Shown in pieces: positions 23,101-37,039 of a DNA stretch of 64,000 nt; within the stretch, counting starts at the first letter, position 1; each line of letters begins with the position of its first letter. Origin of the DNA: Chamaea fasciata (taxonomy: Eukaryota; Chordata; Aves; Passeriformes; Sylviidae); assembly GCA_029207755.1 (NCBI GenBank), contig JARCOQ010000002.1, positions 7,750,001-7,814,000 on the forward strand, given 5' to 3'. Both the position numbers and the translations under genes were made by a program. Below the pieces are notes generated by a model. It was not told where the DNA came from. It worked only from the letters and a program-made list of their open reading frames with translations, and did no database searches.

Positions 23101-25650
23101 AAATTCCAAAAGCATAAAACAGTGTAAAACCCAAAGATCCTTTTATCCATTTAGGATTCTAAATGAACATGGGCTATTTTTGTAAGCATTGGTGCAGCTC
23201 AAGATGCAGATTATCATTAGACACATGAACATCTACAAAAGCTTCTCCCCCTGACAATAGCACATAAGCCCCTAAGTATCTTGGAAATTGGACAATTTTA
23301 CACTCCCGTCCACTCCTGTAATCCTTCTGCCACCTTCTTACATTTCACACATCCATTTTTTTGGTATAATTTCTTAATTTTGTCCTTTTTTGCCTCATCT
23401 TCTCACTGGGCATTTTAAATTATGCTTCTTCTGTTACCATCTATTTTAAATAGGGCTTTTCCATCTCATCCCATAAATATCTAAAATTCCATTTCATGTC
23501 ATGCTTTTGGCATAAAGCATCTTCTGTGTACTTCCCTCCTTAGTGGCACACCTAACTCTAAGTAGCAGTTCACTAATGCCAGCTCATTAAGATGCTTAAA
23601 GCTACAATGGTAACAAAGCAAGGAACTATTCATATAAAGAATGTGCATAAACAACACATATCTGATGGCATATTGTCACCCAGTTCACCTTCCATTCTAA
23701 TCCATGTCATTTTATGCTATACCATGAGAGTGAGTCTCCACTGGGAACAATAAATCATCTCTCTATTGAACGTGCAACTCCTAAAAATCCATGCACAGAG
23801 ACTATACAGAAAATTATCAAACACTTGACACTAAAATTTTGAAGCCAAGCATACATAACTATAAATGAACTGTATTTCATTTTTTCCCTGATTGTTTCTG
23901 CTTGGGACTGCCCTCTCTCATATATTACAGTAAAATTTTGCTGAATTTACTATTAGAAATCAAAATTTTGGAGAGCAAATGAACAAAAAAAAGAAAGTGT
24001 TAAAGTAGAGAGAAGCATTTCTATGTTAGCCAGAGAAAATGCATGAAGGTCCTGCAGTGTGCCCTGAGGCAGCAGCAGATTAACAACAGTGGTTCACAAC
24101 TGACTCAGTGAGCAAAGTGAACCAGAACCTGTTGATATTCCAACAGGCTGATCTGAGGTCATGTGCTGAATGTCACAGAGGGGTTTCTGGGCTGTGGAGG
24201 ACACCAGGCCCTGTGCTGTGCTGAAGTGGCAAGTGGTGACAGGACTGGTGATCCTAGGCCATGGCCTTCAGCCAGCATCCACCCACTTCCACTCTGGAAG
24301 GGCGAAGGATTGACTCCCTGGGAACAGTGTGGTTTAGAGGTTTTGTTAAACATTTTGTCCTTAGAATCCAAATAAATAAAAACCACCCATGACATCAAAA
24401 TTCCAACAGCAGTTTCTCCTGTTTGGTGGCCTGCCCTGTTCCCTCTGCCCCAAACTAGCACTATTGCTGGATTCTGTTTTCAATGTGTCAGAGTCTCTGT
24501 CCCTGTAAAAGAAGAACATCCCCAAGTTGTTTGCTCAGTTCTGGTGGTGATGTAATTCCTGCATGCACCCAGCCACTTTCTTTTTATTGGATAAGGCTTC
24601 CACTCAGTCTGTGGTTTAGCTTCACAAATGCTACAGGGAGCATGAAGGGCATAATCAGGGTAGGCAGCCATGACTGTGGAAGAGGAAGGAAGGAATTGCT
24701 TCTGCTGGCATTTCTGCCAAACTGAATGTCTGTATGACCATGGCTTTAGACCGTGACCAAATCACAACTCTAACTTGTCAGACATTCTTAATAACAGATC
24801 TCTACCTTCTGGATTAATTTTTGAGGTACACATACACAAGTGAGCACTGTACAACAAACCAAAACCCCAGAGAGGAGGCATTTAGCAGCCTTCATGGGTA
24901 AGCTTTATACATAACTAAATTACTAAGAAGAAATGCAGAGTTCTTTTCTATCCACAACAGAAAACACATATGCTCTTCTATTTATATATTCATTTCCCAG
25001 CTACAAAATAAAAGAATATTTAATTATTCTAATCAAAACATCAGTTTCTTATTTAGTAAACTCTGCTGCATTTTTATGGATGTTGCTATAAGAATGTTTT
25101 TGATAAACACTAAACATAACAGCAAAAACTATCTATTTTGTAAAAAGAATTCCGCCTTAAAGCCCATATAAATTCATCCCATAAAACACTTGGAATTTTT
25201 CCTTCAAAGAGGTACTAAAACTTTCCCCTTTAATTCATTAGTTTTCATTCAACTTTGACTGCTGCTATAAAGTGCTATTCCCTTTTTATGATACCACGAT
25301 CAGGTTTTTTTGGCTTACCATAAAGTAAGAGAACATCAATCATTTGTATTATTCTATCTTGATCAGTGCTCAGGTGGGAATGCTCAAGTAATTTTATTAA
25401 ATCATGCATTACCTACAGCCTTCAGTTAAAGAAAAACAAACCACCTAATCCAAAGCTATGGTTAGGAAAGAAATATGACTCGCCCTTTTTTGTATTATTA
25501 TGAAGAATCCTGTACAAACAAAAGCCTAATACTGAAGCCAAAAACGATTCACATCAGGTACATTTAGGGATGAAGCACTAAGACATTTCTGGCAGAAGTG
25601 TTTGCTCAGCACATTTCAATGGTGGAATAAAATGGTCAGCAGAAGCATTT
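17170..25650. other. Long noncoding stretch
   Basis: No gene is supported. The longest frame in the window (17478-18014, minus, 178 codons) starts with GTG, has no recognised domain and overlaps a 78-codon plus frame. Two 108-codon frames near 19.82-20.19 kb overlap on opposite strands and the plus one opens with TTG. A block at 24041-24480 is more GC-rich than its surroundings, has two AATAAA-like signals near 24371, and could be an unclassified old repeat. Confidence 0.45.
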
Positions 25651-25659
25651 ATCACCTGA

Positions 25660-25860
25660 TATTATCTTTTGTATAACAGCACATACTCCTCTGCTGTTAA
25701 TTGTTGCTAGCTAAAATGGCAATTGAGCTGAGGAGAGACATGAGGATTAAGGTCATAATGATGTACAACCAAAACTGCTTTGCCAGGCGCTCTGCTGAGT
25801 ATAGCTTAGCCATGATTGTCAGGGCCCTGCTCCTGCTAAAAGTTGTAATCAAGACACCCA
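25660..25860. promoter_or_regulatory. Possible conserved noncoding element
   Basis: The block contains clustered transcription-factor-like words (TTAATTGTTGCTAGC, CAATTGAGC) and no simple repeats. The impression is from composition only, and no alignment was possible. Confidence 0.15.
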
Positions 25861-25869
25861 TACAGTAAA

Positions 25870-28370
25870 TGAAACAGAAATTACCCCCAGTCTAAGAAGC
25901 ATGTTCTAGTTTCTCACAAAAAAGCATTTGTAACCATCAGAACAAGAATGAATATGATCAAGAATGTGTTTTCCTTCCGTCTCATGGCAGAAAGGGTAAC
26001 CCTGATCACAAGACACTTTTCCACATTGGAGTGTCACTACTAATAACTCCATTATAAAGGTGTTCCTAGTGCTAGACCTCATACATTCTTACATCTGTCC
26101 AGAGGCTTGGAGACTTCCTTCACATTCCTCCCTTTATGTTTAGGTGAATGTAACTCCCATAACTGCTGCTGGATACTCAGCCCTGGGTACGACTTTCTTA
26201 CCTTGTCCTGTACCACGACAGAAAACACTACAAATAGTGCCAGTAACACCACCAGCTTATTTCCACTGGTGGTCCTAAATGTTAGCTCCAAGTCTGTGGG
26301 AGTAAAATGATGGACTTTTCTGCATAAGCCTTGGACACGCATTTTTGTTAACTTCAACATCTTCTAGCTCTCAAAACTAAAATGGAGACATAAAAGCATG
26401 TTTCTACATTCAAAACAAGTTATTGAAGAGACAGAAAGGTTTTAAACCCCTTCTTTAAATGGTTTAGACTATATCTCTAGACAAGTAAATCCAATATAAT
26501 TAAATGCATTTATGCTCTTGCCTGCAAAGACATTCTGTGCTAACAAACTAATAAAAATGCAAGAAACTCATGAGTAGAGTAAAATGGCCAATTAGCTGTT
26601 TGCATATTTAAAAGAGGACGAGGGAGGAAACAACCTGACTTCAGCCCCTGGAGACATACAAAGAATCTGTACATCTAAAAAAAACACTGTTGCCTGGGGG
26701 TTTGGGCTGGCAAAGTGCCAATCTTGCTGAAGTGGAAAAATACTTCCCAAAGTCATGCTACAGAACACTGACTCTAAGGAGCGCCTTCTAACAGGAAAAC
26801 CATGGCACTCTTCAGTTTTGGTGATACCTGAATTGGTATTACAGAATTATTTGCTATAGCAGCAGTCTTCCCGTATTTTCTGTGGGCTATGGATACTGAG
26901 CTGCTTTAATTCCTATTTCCTATGCCATTTGGCTCAGGGTGGCTCACATCCACACTGCTCTGTGAAACCACTCCCTGCTTGCAGTTACACCACATGGAGT
27001 TCCATGTAATCTCTGGATTGGTCCCTACAGCACAGATATTCAGACATTGGCCTCTTTAGCACATTCCCATAAACCACATCTCTAACTGCTCAACAGCCCC
27101 TGGATTTAGTCTGGGGATGCTTGTGCAATATCACACAGGGGCCAGGGACTGAAGTGGCACCATGGAGTGAGGAGGATCCAGGGCACAGGTGCCCAGAACA
27201 GAAGAGGGAGGGATGCCACCAGAACCAAAAAAGCAGGAGGGATAGTTAGGAACATACTGAATCCATTTATCAGAGCTGGACAGATGTGTAACACAAACTA
27301 CACTGGCAATGCAAGGTGATCAATAGGCTGGCCCGTCTTACAAGTCCTATTTGTTTTCCAAAAGACATGCCAAATACTGAAACAACCTCTAAATGACATT
27401 ACTCTTGTTCTAGACATTCTAACTGAAAAGATATAGAGGTGTTGAGTTTTAAAAAATGCAATAAAAATAAAGACCTGCATGCAACATTTATCTTCTAAGA
27501 AGTTTTTAAATGCCTTCCACATGACACAGGGCAAAATTCAAGTCCCAAGGTGGGGTGAAGCTACAGCAATTCACTCTAGGAAAAAGTTTTTCTAAAAATC
27601 CCTAGAAAAAGTAGTCCTGTTTTTCAAATATGCTTGGTACTGACAATATGAAATTACTTGCAAATTCCATCAGGAATCAATTTTTTTTTTCTTCTTACCA
27701 TGGTCATATACTCAGCTAGTGGAATGGTTAATCACTACTGAGACTGATGATAAGGGTGACAAATGAAACTCACGTTACTGAAATACCTCAAGAGATGGTA
27801 AAAGATTCTACAACTAGTCACAGAGTAAGCAAAGCAGCATTTTGTGGATGCTAGTATGGGTAAAAAATTCCACTTATTTACTTCCATATTTATATGTTAA
27901 CTTCCCATAATTCAGTGGAAAAAAAAAAAAAAAGGAATAAATATTATAAACATAAGTAACTGGAAATTGCATCACTTTACTTAGCACAAGAGGGAAATAA
28001 GACCCCAAAAAGTAGTTATAGAGATAAGAAGGACTTGTCCCACCTGGCACTCTTGGACACATCCCTCCCATGTTTTTCTTGAAAGAATTTGAAACAGGTG
28101 GACTGATTCTCTCCCCTTTCCTCTTTGACCTGCCTCAGTTTACTATGTGGGCATGGCATGTTCCGGTAAAACAATCAGAGCCTCCCTATTACGGTGCTGG
28201 GCAGAAAAAGTAAGCAAAATTTTCTCACCTACCTACTTAATTCTAAAAACTTGCCTCAGGATTAAGCCAAGACCTTTATTTTAACAGGCATGAAACAGAA
28301 CAAAGTGTCAAGAACTTTGAAGTCAATCCTGGCTTGAGCAGGTGGTTGAACTGGCTGCCAAGTACTGAAG
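25870..28370. other. Noncoding DNA
   Basis: No gene or named repeat recognised. The stretch 27100-27240 is GC-rich and purine-rich, without a family match. Short A run near 27919-27933. Confidence 0.45.
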
Positions 28371-28379
28371 TTTGAACAT

Positions 28380-28680
28380 TATCTTACGTGCGTATGTTCC
28401 AACTGCAAAGACATGCGAAACAATCTCCCTTTTCGTCATGGTTGCAGCTCATTAATCCCTATTCTCTGCTTGTCAGCTGACCAAGAAGAAGATACTTGGC
28501 AGCTTTAATTTTCACATTCTACTGTCTGAGAAACAAAAGGTAATCTGCATGTACTTTAGCATGTCTGAAATAAAGATTATCTTCCTCAACAGACATTCTG
28601 CACTGTGGCATAAATACATATAATTCTGATGTAAAGCCATTTACAGAATTTCATAATGCTTTACCCGAGCCTTCTGGAAG
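28380..28680. promoter_or_regulatory. Possible conserved noncoding element
   Basis: A mixed-composition block with CTCATTAATCCC, TGTCAGCTGACC (an E-box inside a short palindrome) and several AT-rich homeodomain-like words. It lacks repeats and long frames. Inference from appearance only. Confidence 0.18.
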
Positions 28681-29378
28681 TTTTGGTACTGCATGTGCAA
28701 TTGTTACCTGAGCTTGGTAGATTTAAAATGTTGAAATTTATTAGATTAGCTTATAAAAGGAATAACTGGAATCTGAAATAACTTATGTTTAAGTTGAAAG
28801 TACACAATCTATTGACTTCAGACACTTGCTAAAATTATTTTAAGAAATTTAATAATCTTTTTTTGGTCTTCCAATTTTGACTGGCTTTAAATACACAGTA
28901 ATTACTATTCTAGAACTAGGATTATATCCTGTATATGTGGAGTAGTTGCTACTTAGGTCATGGGAAAAGAGCTTCTGAGTATAAAGACTGTTTCGTATTT
29001 GTTCCTGAAAGAATAAGGATATTAGTGAGTTGAAAAATGGGTGTTTTAAACAGAGAAAAGAGACAGCCCCTACAGAGGGTCTGGGATGCTAAAAAGCAGT
29101 ATACAGTAACTGAGGTCTCATCACTTCTCATGCTTCTAAAAATATCTACTGTCAGAAATAATTTTTACTGCAATATCAGTAGATGTTGTTTTACAGTACT
29201 GCACTCTTGCTAGATGGCCAATAGGTCACATCACACACACCTAGGAATGTCTTTGCATCCACCCAGAAAACCTGTACATAAAACTCATTTATCGTGCCGT
29301 GGTAAAAGGCAGGTCTCCCAGACTGCTCTTATTTCTCTTTTTAGTCATGTTAACAAGAAAGCAACCAGAACAGCGCCA

Positions 29379-29379
<1 letters not shown>

Positions 29380-29437
<58 letters not shown>
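29380..29437. repeat. Poly(A) tract, 58 bases
   Basis: An uninterrupted run of 58 A, the longest homopolymer in the window. No AATAAA lies in the preceding 40 bases and no flanking direct repeat was found. The exact length should be treated as uncertain, as homopolymers this long are hard to sequence. It generates false poly-lysine frames in two plus-strand phases. Confidence 0.9.
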
Positions 29438-29442
<5 letters not shown>

Positions 29443-29559
29443 GCCCCAACCTGTACAGACAACTGCATACAGAATTTACTGGATCTCCCTCTTTAGCTGC
29501 ATTTGTGCAGTTCTCCATGCTTTCATTTACATATCACTGTTCCCAGTAGTAACTTCGGC

Positions 29560-29810
29560 GCTGGAGAGTTTTCTATTAAGGAAAGCAGCGGTGATTGATT
29601 GCTGCCTGCTCCCCGTGCCCAGCCCCTCACAATGGGCTCATTGCTTCTTTCCATCACCTTAACCTGAATGCCTGAAGCAATGCATCCCTATCTAAGCTTC
29701 AGATCAGGTTTTCAAGGAGTAAAGGAGCTAATTAAATCAACTGGAAAAAGGAGTTTAATCAATAGCAAACTATAAACTCACATCTTTGTTTTATCTGTAA
29801 ATACATAAAT
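29560..29810. promoter_or_regulatory. Possible conserved noncoding element
   Basis: Contains GGTGATTGATTGCTGCCTG, CAATGGGCTCATTG and CTAATTAAATCAA, the last close to homeodomain-type sites. Composition differs from the repeats around it. No alignment was possible. Confidence 0.18.
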
Positions 29811-29819
29811 TACAAGAGA

Positions 29820-32800
29820 AAAGTTGAATGCAGTAAAAGAGATTGAGAGAAGCACTATCCAATCTACACTATCCAATGCTTCCATTAAATTAAGTCTCAA
29901 GCTATTCAAAAAGAATTCCTTGAATTTCAATAAGGAAATGCAAGATTCATTGTATGCTTTGATTGAGGCAGGTAAAAAATTATAATTTATTCCATTTCCA
30001 GCTTATTTCAACTTGCAATTTCTGCTCTTTAACAATCCTTTCCTTCAGCTACTCAAGGTACAAAATTCTTTTCAATTTCCAGTAGTGTTAACAGCGTACT
30101 GCAATCTCTGTCTTTGCCCATTTGATTTGCAACACAACATAATAGGTACAAATACTGGTCAAATATATCTTCATTATTCACAGTTTTCACAGTATTTTTT
30201 TTTTTTAAATTACTGTGTGCAATGTGTTATCTCCACAACACCTAGGCTTCTCTGTGCTGATGGAAGGGACTCTGGCCATCTAGATAGGCTTGATAACTAA
30301 AAGTACCACTGTGGTTTCCTCTTGGCATGAAAGCAGTCAGGTTTTCTGGTCTGTTCACACAGTTCTTACCATCTATGCCTTTATAAGCCACAGGCTATTT
30401 TACTGTTTTCATGACGTGTTTGTAAGCTCCTGTTCTAAACTCCACCAGGCTGAAGCAGTGGTGAGCTCCATCACACCACACACGGTGTCCTACACCATGT
30501 GCCACACTCAGACAGGCCTGGTCTTAAGCAGTTTCTTAAAGAGAGAATTTTAAAAAGTGCAGAGTCCACTTTATATAGTGGGCATTACTCAATACTGAAT
30601 TTCCAGTCCATCCCACACTGCCTGCATTGCTCAACTCCTTTGCAAAGCATTAGGCAAACATTCTTCTCAAAGTTGCCTCTTTCATCTGCATGCTGATACC
30701 CTCATATGCAAAATAAAAGGAAAGGAGTCAATATTTATAAAATATCACACAGCATTTACCTAAAGAACCCTCCCCCCTAGTTTGTAGCTTGCTTTCCATA
30801 GATGTATATGGAGGTTCACTTGTTGCCACAATTGCTCTCAAATCCCATGGAAACAGATACATCTGAACATAGCTTTCACTTCTGCTTAAACCAAGCACCA
30901 AACTGGCATGGAAATGGCAGTTAAAATGTACCTGAATAGGTGAATATAAATTATATATAATAGCAACTTTTTTTCCTGGTAATAGCTGCCTAAATTAAAA
31001 TAAACCAGACTTTTTGCCCTCCTGGCATCTTTCAAAACAGGACTTATGCAATCATACCCCCTATACTCTGAATCCAAGATCATGGCAGGTGTTTAATCTG
31101 ATTTTAAACTGCAGCCAAGTTTGAGAGGTGGGGTCTCAGAGAGAACCTGCACCTCGGTGCCCTTCAGCACTCATGGATGTCTGTCTTCAGGTGTCCATTT
31201 CCACCACATGGAAATGCAGCAAGGTCTCTCCTCACCAAACATCCCCCCTGGCCAACCCAGGCAGTTAATTAACACATCTGATCTCTGGGCAAACCACCAC
31301 TCCCTCGTGCTGTCAAAACTGCAGGTAGGGGAGGCTGGACCAGGTACATGCCAGGTAACCCCTACTTTGGAGGGATGAGGCTGCATTCAGAGATGGAGCT
31401 GTCAGGACTGGGCTGTGCCAGGAGAAAGAAAAACCTGGAAGAACATGCTTGATTTCCCAACAAAAGGAGTAAATCACATGCTTGCCAAAAAAAGTCAAAA
31501 AAACATTTCAAAGGAATATTATTATACTAGTGACAGACACAAATTCACTTTTGCCATCATCCTGAATTCTGCAAGGAAGCTGCAATGAGACAAATCAAAA
31601 CCTGTAGCTATCATTGCAGAAAACAAGACTTTTTACAACAAAATCTTAGACAGTCAGTGGAGTCATCAGATACTGAGTTTAATAAAACAAATTATTCAAA
31701 AAAAAGCATTTGCTGCATAATATTGACTCAGTATTTTTTCAAGTGGTTATTAATTTTCAAAAAACTTAGGAACCCCACTGCTGTATTTGACCTACAAATC
31801 ACTGACTTACATCAAGCCTGCAATAGTATTTTCTCCTCTGCCCATATGGCAGGGCTCATTTTATTACTGTCTATATTAAAAAAGAAGTGTGGAGAAATAT
31901 AACAATATTTTAAGACTTGCTTAATTAATTAAATGTAAAGGACTTTATATCTTCCAACTAAAACCTACATCTTATTTATGGTTACAGTCATGCCATTTGG
32001 ATATGTAATTTAAGAAAGAGAATGAGGAAGAGACTTATCCTTAGTTTCTAGTTCTTTTTTAACATCAGCCAAAAAAAAAAAGTCACTCAAAAAAAGGGAA
32101 AGAATGAATAATTGTAGGAAAAGTTATTTAAAATTGATTTTAAACCCAGCTTTGCTTAGTAAAATTCGTTACTTATGTTTTCAGGCAAATAGAAGAATGA
32201 AATTACATCAAGCTTACAACAGATAAAGAGAAGAAATAATTTAAATCTTCAGTAGATGAACCATTAGGCTCATGCCAAAAAATTTCCACTTCTGCAAGAC
32301 AAATTGGAAAAAAAGCACATCCGAAACTCACCCTCCACCCCAAACCAGTAAATATGAAAAATAACTGATACACCTGCAAGCTACTTCACTTTGCACATAA
32401 AGAGTTGAAAATAATTATTTTTCTATTTTTGTTTTTTGACAAGTTTGAACTACGAAGAAAATTGGCACTTTTGATGAAAATGGCAATAAACCAAAAGGGT
32501 AAATTAATAAAATATCCAGCACGTAGTCACTTGTGCAGCTTTCAAGTTACAGTAATCAACAAATCAGCAAGTCCATCAGGTGCCCATATATCAGACTTAT
32601 CACATTGTAAAGAACCGAGTTTGTATCTTGAAAATTTAATCATCAGTAAAATCAGAGAGCCACTTTATCTAAGTAGACAGTGTTGGGTTTTCTTTGTTTT
32701 GTCTCTCATCTTTAGATAAAAATGTCTGTGGAAAAGAAACTCTTCTACTTACTGATCATCAGCTATTTTCACTTTGGATCCTGCTTGCAACTAAACCTTG

Positions 32801-33120
32801 GGTCACCTACAAACTGTAAGAAAATAATTGTTACATGCCTACAGTGAGAACCTAGCCTGTATATTCGGTTTAAAAGCTGCAATCATTTGTAAGGAGGAAA
32901 TTTTTTAGTCTTTTGATCCAAAGACATTAACAAGCACATCCTTCCAAGCATATGTCCCTAAAAAATAAATTTAACTAAATGGCAAAAGCATGAAAGCCAC
33001 ATAAAAAGATGCTTGAGGAGCAGAAAAAAAGCCTAAAATTCTCATTATATGCAGAAAAACATCCTACTTCAAAATAAACACTTCATTATGGCAGTTCAAT
33101 AAAATGCCAAGAGACTACAG
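29820..33120. other. Noncoding DNA
   Basis: No gene or named repeat recognised. The segment 31121-31400 is GC-richer, with frames on both strands, but shows no domain or family match. Confidence 0.45.
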
Positions 33121-33129
33121 CTATTGACA

Positions 33130-33420
33130 TTTATATAAACAATTAAATGTGATTAATGAAAGGCAGCGTGGCTGAATCAAATCTAGTTTATGATCACTAA
33201 TTTGCAAGTCCGGATAATGTATTGGCAGCATTTTTATTTTGACAAAGTAAGTTTTTAATATCTGTTGTTAACTTGTTAAATGCCCAGGTTTCTCCCACAT
33301 CTGGCCTCTAATTACACGTAAAGAGCAGCTGCTAAGATGTGCTCTACCATTTGAGACAGGCAATGTCATTTTCACTCACAAGCGTATCAGTTCCATGCAT
33401 CATTTATGTTCTGTAACAGC
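33130..33420. promoter_or_regulatory. Possible conserved noncoding element
   Basis: Carries AATTAAATGTGATTAATG, CTAATTACACG, GTTAACTTGTTAA and an E-box-like CAGCTG. Few runs and no frame of note. Regulatory role is inferred from motif clustering alone. Confidence 0.18.
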
Positions 33421-33429
33421 CAAAAACCT

Positions 33430-34175
33430 CTTCAAAATTACATTTCCCTTTTCCTAGCAGCTGGGGTGGGCTTGTATTAATCTGAAGAGCCTTTACAAGA
33501 TGTACCAAAGAGCAAAATGAACCTACATGGGATCTACTCCTCCTGGAGTACCAGTCTGAACCTCACAAAACATTGAGCATTTACAAGGCCTGTTGAAGGA
33601 ACCAGGATGTACAGATGCTTGGCAGTGCTAGAGAACTCATGAAGTAAAATAATTTAAAACAAACGTCAAGGCTTAAGACAAATTTTAACCCATTAAATAC
33701 TGTTAGGGTTTGAGGAATGGAACAGAGACAGTCAAGTTCCCAAATCCTCCAAGAAAGGTAACAAAAATGACATGGAAAGATGACAGTATTTTTCACTTTG
33801 TATTTTTAAAAAAGAATCCTGTACAAAGAAATCTTAATCTTATATTTCCAAACCAAACACCAGAAAATAGACCAGAACTGTAACACTGTTGACATGTGTG
33901 TAAGTATTTTCTGGGTTTGCTTTGCCCCATTTGGGTAATATTTGACTTGGGTATTTTTGCAGATTTGCTTTTTGGATGGAAAAATGAAAGAAGAGATTAT
34001 GCCTCATTCTAATGTTTTTTCACTTCCAGGCCAGACTTATCTTCCTGGTGTTTTGGCTAGCTTTTTTTTAACCTTCCAGAATCAATTCCAGGAATTTTAC
34101 TGCCTTAAAATACGTACTGAAATTTTCTTCTTATGAAAATCTAAGCCTATAAATCCCAATGTAATTGTTCTTGTT
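33430..34175. other. Noncoding DNA
   Basis: Nothing recognised. Frames on both strands are short and unremarkable. Confidence 0.5.
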
Positions 34176-34178
34176 GTT

Positions 34179-34198
34179 GTACCATCAGCTGATGGTAC
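34179..34198. repeat. Perfect 20-bp palindrome
   Basis: Two 10-base arms, GTACCATCAG and its exact complement, join without a spacer around a central CAGCTG E-box core. The next outward pair is T against T, so the symmetry stops sharply. It might be a dimeric protein site, a folded-back microduplication or chance. Confidence 0.85.
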
Positions 34199-34199
34199 T

Positions 34200-37010
34200 T
34201 ATAGTATAGATACACATTTACCTTACTATTTGAAACATTGCAAAGTAAAAAAGCAGTTACTTGTTGGTAAAATCACGGTATTTGTATAAATACTACACCT
34301 GTTAAATCATATTGATCTTAACATAAATTTGTACACACTATGATGTAACCTAAGAGTTTTGGAAGTTACAACTTGGAACCATCACCTCAAGGTCATGATT
34401 TCAAAGGAAATATTAAATCTGTTTGCCTTTTGAATTTTTCAGTTTTTATTCTGCTTGATAAAATTACTGTGGAATTTTTACTCCATATTTACTCATTAAA
34501 AACATCCAGCAAAGCTTAGTAACAGAAAGGTCTGTGTTGTCTCTTTGCTACCCTTAACCAATTACCAAATAACTCAACACTGCAACTGGCAGGGGGAGGT
34601 GACACCTCTCCCAGTCTCACAGTGGCTTTCAAATATCCTTCAACTTTGTCCACAGAGCAATATTTAAAGAATGGGAAAGTTCAAGTGTTCTTTACATTTG
34701 GTATTTTAATACTCCCCTTCAGTGTCTGCAAGGATGAAGCAAATTATTAATATCTCTGTGCAAATTATGATTGTCTGCAGGATGTCAACATTTGGATAGC
34801 TAGAAGACAGAGAAACTGGACTGTGACAATTTTCCCATTTCTAATGGATTATGGAACAGCTGTCAGACGGTAACAACTTACACTATTAAGCTAGTCTGCA
34901 TTTGAACTGGTGACCTAGGAGTGAAATATTCTCTCTCTCATGATCATTCATTCTCTCATTAACAAGGCCCCTGAGTCTTCTGCTTTCCACTGAATAGTTC
35001 TTCCTTTTTTACTTCCTTTCCTTTTTTTCCCCTTTCCCAAGTCAAATGTGTTTTCCTGATTATCCAGTAAGATCACTCCAACTAGTGCATCTCTTTCAGA
35101 CACCCGTGATCAGAGACAGAACAATTGCTGGTTCAAAACTTAAAATGGAGAAGCTGAAAGACAATAAAGCACATGTACATTGTTCCACGTAGGTGAGATG
35201 CGGGTTGTAAATAATTTGAAGGCTAAAATTCAAAATGAAGGCAAGTATGTAAAGCATAATGCTATATATTTATAGATGCACATATCCACCACATTTGTCA
35301 GCACTGAGACTGAAGAAGAAAAGCAGAGTTCATCCTGATGGAAAAGCACTGAGTTCAAAGAAGCTATATATCAATATATCTGCCAAAATGCCACAGTGGA
35401 TGAACAAATCATGCTAGAAATATCACACGTTCTTTCTTTCCAAGTCCTGTAACATTATTAACAAGCTGATACCTCTTAAAGACTCAACAAACTCCGGCAG
35501 GATTTTACTGAACATACCCTGAGGCAATGGATGTTGTAGAACTGTAAAAATCACAGAATGATATACTGGAGAGAAAAAAAACCTCACAACCCCACTATCA
35601 AAAGACAAAACTGTCAAAGTGACTATATATTTATTCACTAGAGATGCAGAAAACTAGGAGAAACGTAAAAGAGGAATAGGTAACAACCACTTAATCCTCA
35701 AAGCAACGAAGAGTGGATGACAGCCAACCATAGAGGAGCAAGAAGCATAAAAATAAACTATAATTAAGAAAGGATAACAAGCATTTAGTTGCCCCAAACC
35801 ACAGCTATGTTTTCGTTCATCCTTCTTGGCATAATGGACTAGTAGGAAAGTGGAATTGCAGAAAGGGAAGGAAGATTCACAGCACCTACCCATATTTAAA
35901 AGACTTGGGAGAGTTAATTCCGTGGATATGCAGGACTAGAGAGGATTTAACAGTAGAACAATAACGTAAGAGAAGGCTAGAAAATCTAAGCCACACTTTT
36001 TTTTTTTTTTTAAACATGAAGAAATGAAATATATTACTAGTTAGTGGCTCCTGTTATTTTTTTATAATCAGATTTTACAAAGAAGTATAAAATGAAGTTT
36101 CCAACCAATATAGAACCACTACATATATAAATGAATACTTATGTCATTTAGCAAAGGATCTGACCTGAGGCATCTTTTTCAGGCAATTAAAATTAAATCT
36201 GGACACTCTTACAAATGAAGGTGCCACGTTATGTTTCAACATTTAATTTAAACAGGGATTCTAAGTGTGTTGGTGTTCCTGCAATCTAGGGGTTAAATTA
36301 GTTTCTCCTCTGTTTGAACCATAACCAAAAAGCATTTTATGAGTGCAATAATGCACTTCAATAAATGGAGCTCACAATGGATACTCAGTTTTCTCTGGGG
36401 AATGAAGAAAACTTGTGTTCTCTTTCTGCTTCACAACACACTGGCAGTCTAAGGTATCCTTTGAAGGCACAGAGCCTGCTGTATATTACTGGATATATTT
36501 CACTTACATAGATGCAGGAAGCTGTTAAGTACAGCCCCTCACCTAAAGGTCTAACTATTCTCATCTCTCCAACTGTTACCTTTCTTACTCGTGCAGAAAC
36601 TAGCATATTATTTCCTAACTCCATCTTGAGCTCCCATTTTCATTTTGGGGAAAAAATTGCAAAGTAATCATAAAAAAGGGCCTTAAAGTTAAACCCCATA
36701 TATTTAAACTCTCTTATTTATACTACAATAGCCATCCAATTACCATAATAATAGGTATATGAATATAAATAAATGCTTCACTTCATTTTTGTCAGCATTT
36801 GCAGAAAATAATATGACAGAGAGCAGGGCTCCAGGGAGTCATCTGACATTATTGAACAACCTCTTTGCCTAGGATATGCCTGTAGCTGCCCTGCTACAGA
36901 CAGATTACACAAAGGAAGATCTACTGTTGGCTTTTCAATGGGAGTGTCAGACGCTGATCCCTGCCTCACAAAGAATCCGCTAATGGGAATGCAAATAGCA
37001 TCACCTGTAT
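34200..37010. other. Noncoding DNA
   Basis: No gene or named repeat recognised. A T run occurs at about 35998-36011. Confidence 0.5.
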
Positions 37011-37015
37011 AAAGC

Positions 37016-37035
37016 AAAACAAAACAAAACAAAAC
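37016..37035. repeat. (AAAAC)4 microsatellite
   Basis: Four perfect AAAAC units in a row. Confidence 0.9.
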
Positions 37036-37039
37036 TTTC

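Noticed and set aside
29214..29549. Lysine-rich frames on the plus strand
   Set aside because: The lysines come entirely from the 58-base A tract, and two phases are open equally.
35538..35562. ATCACAGAATGATA-like word resembling the CR1 tail
   Set aside because: The DNA after it does not continue into CR1, so it is a short chance match.
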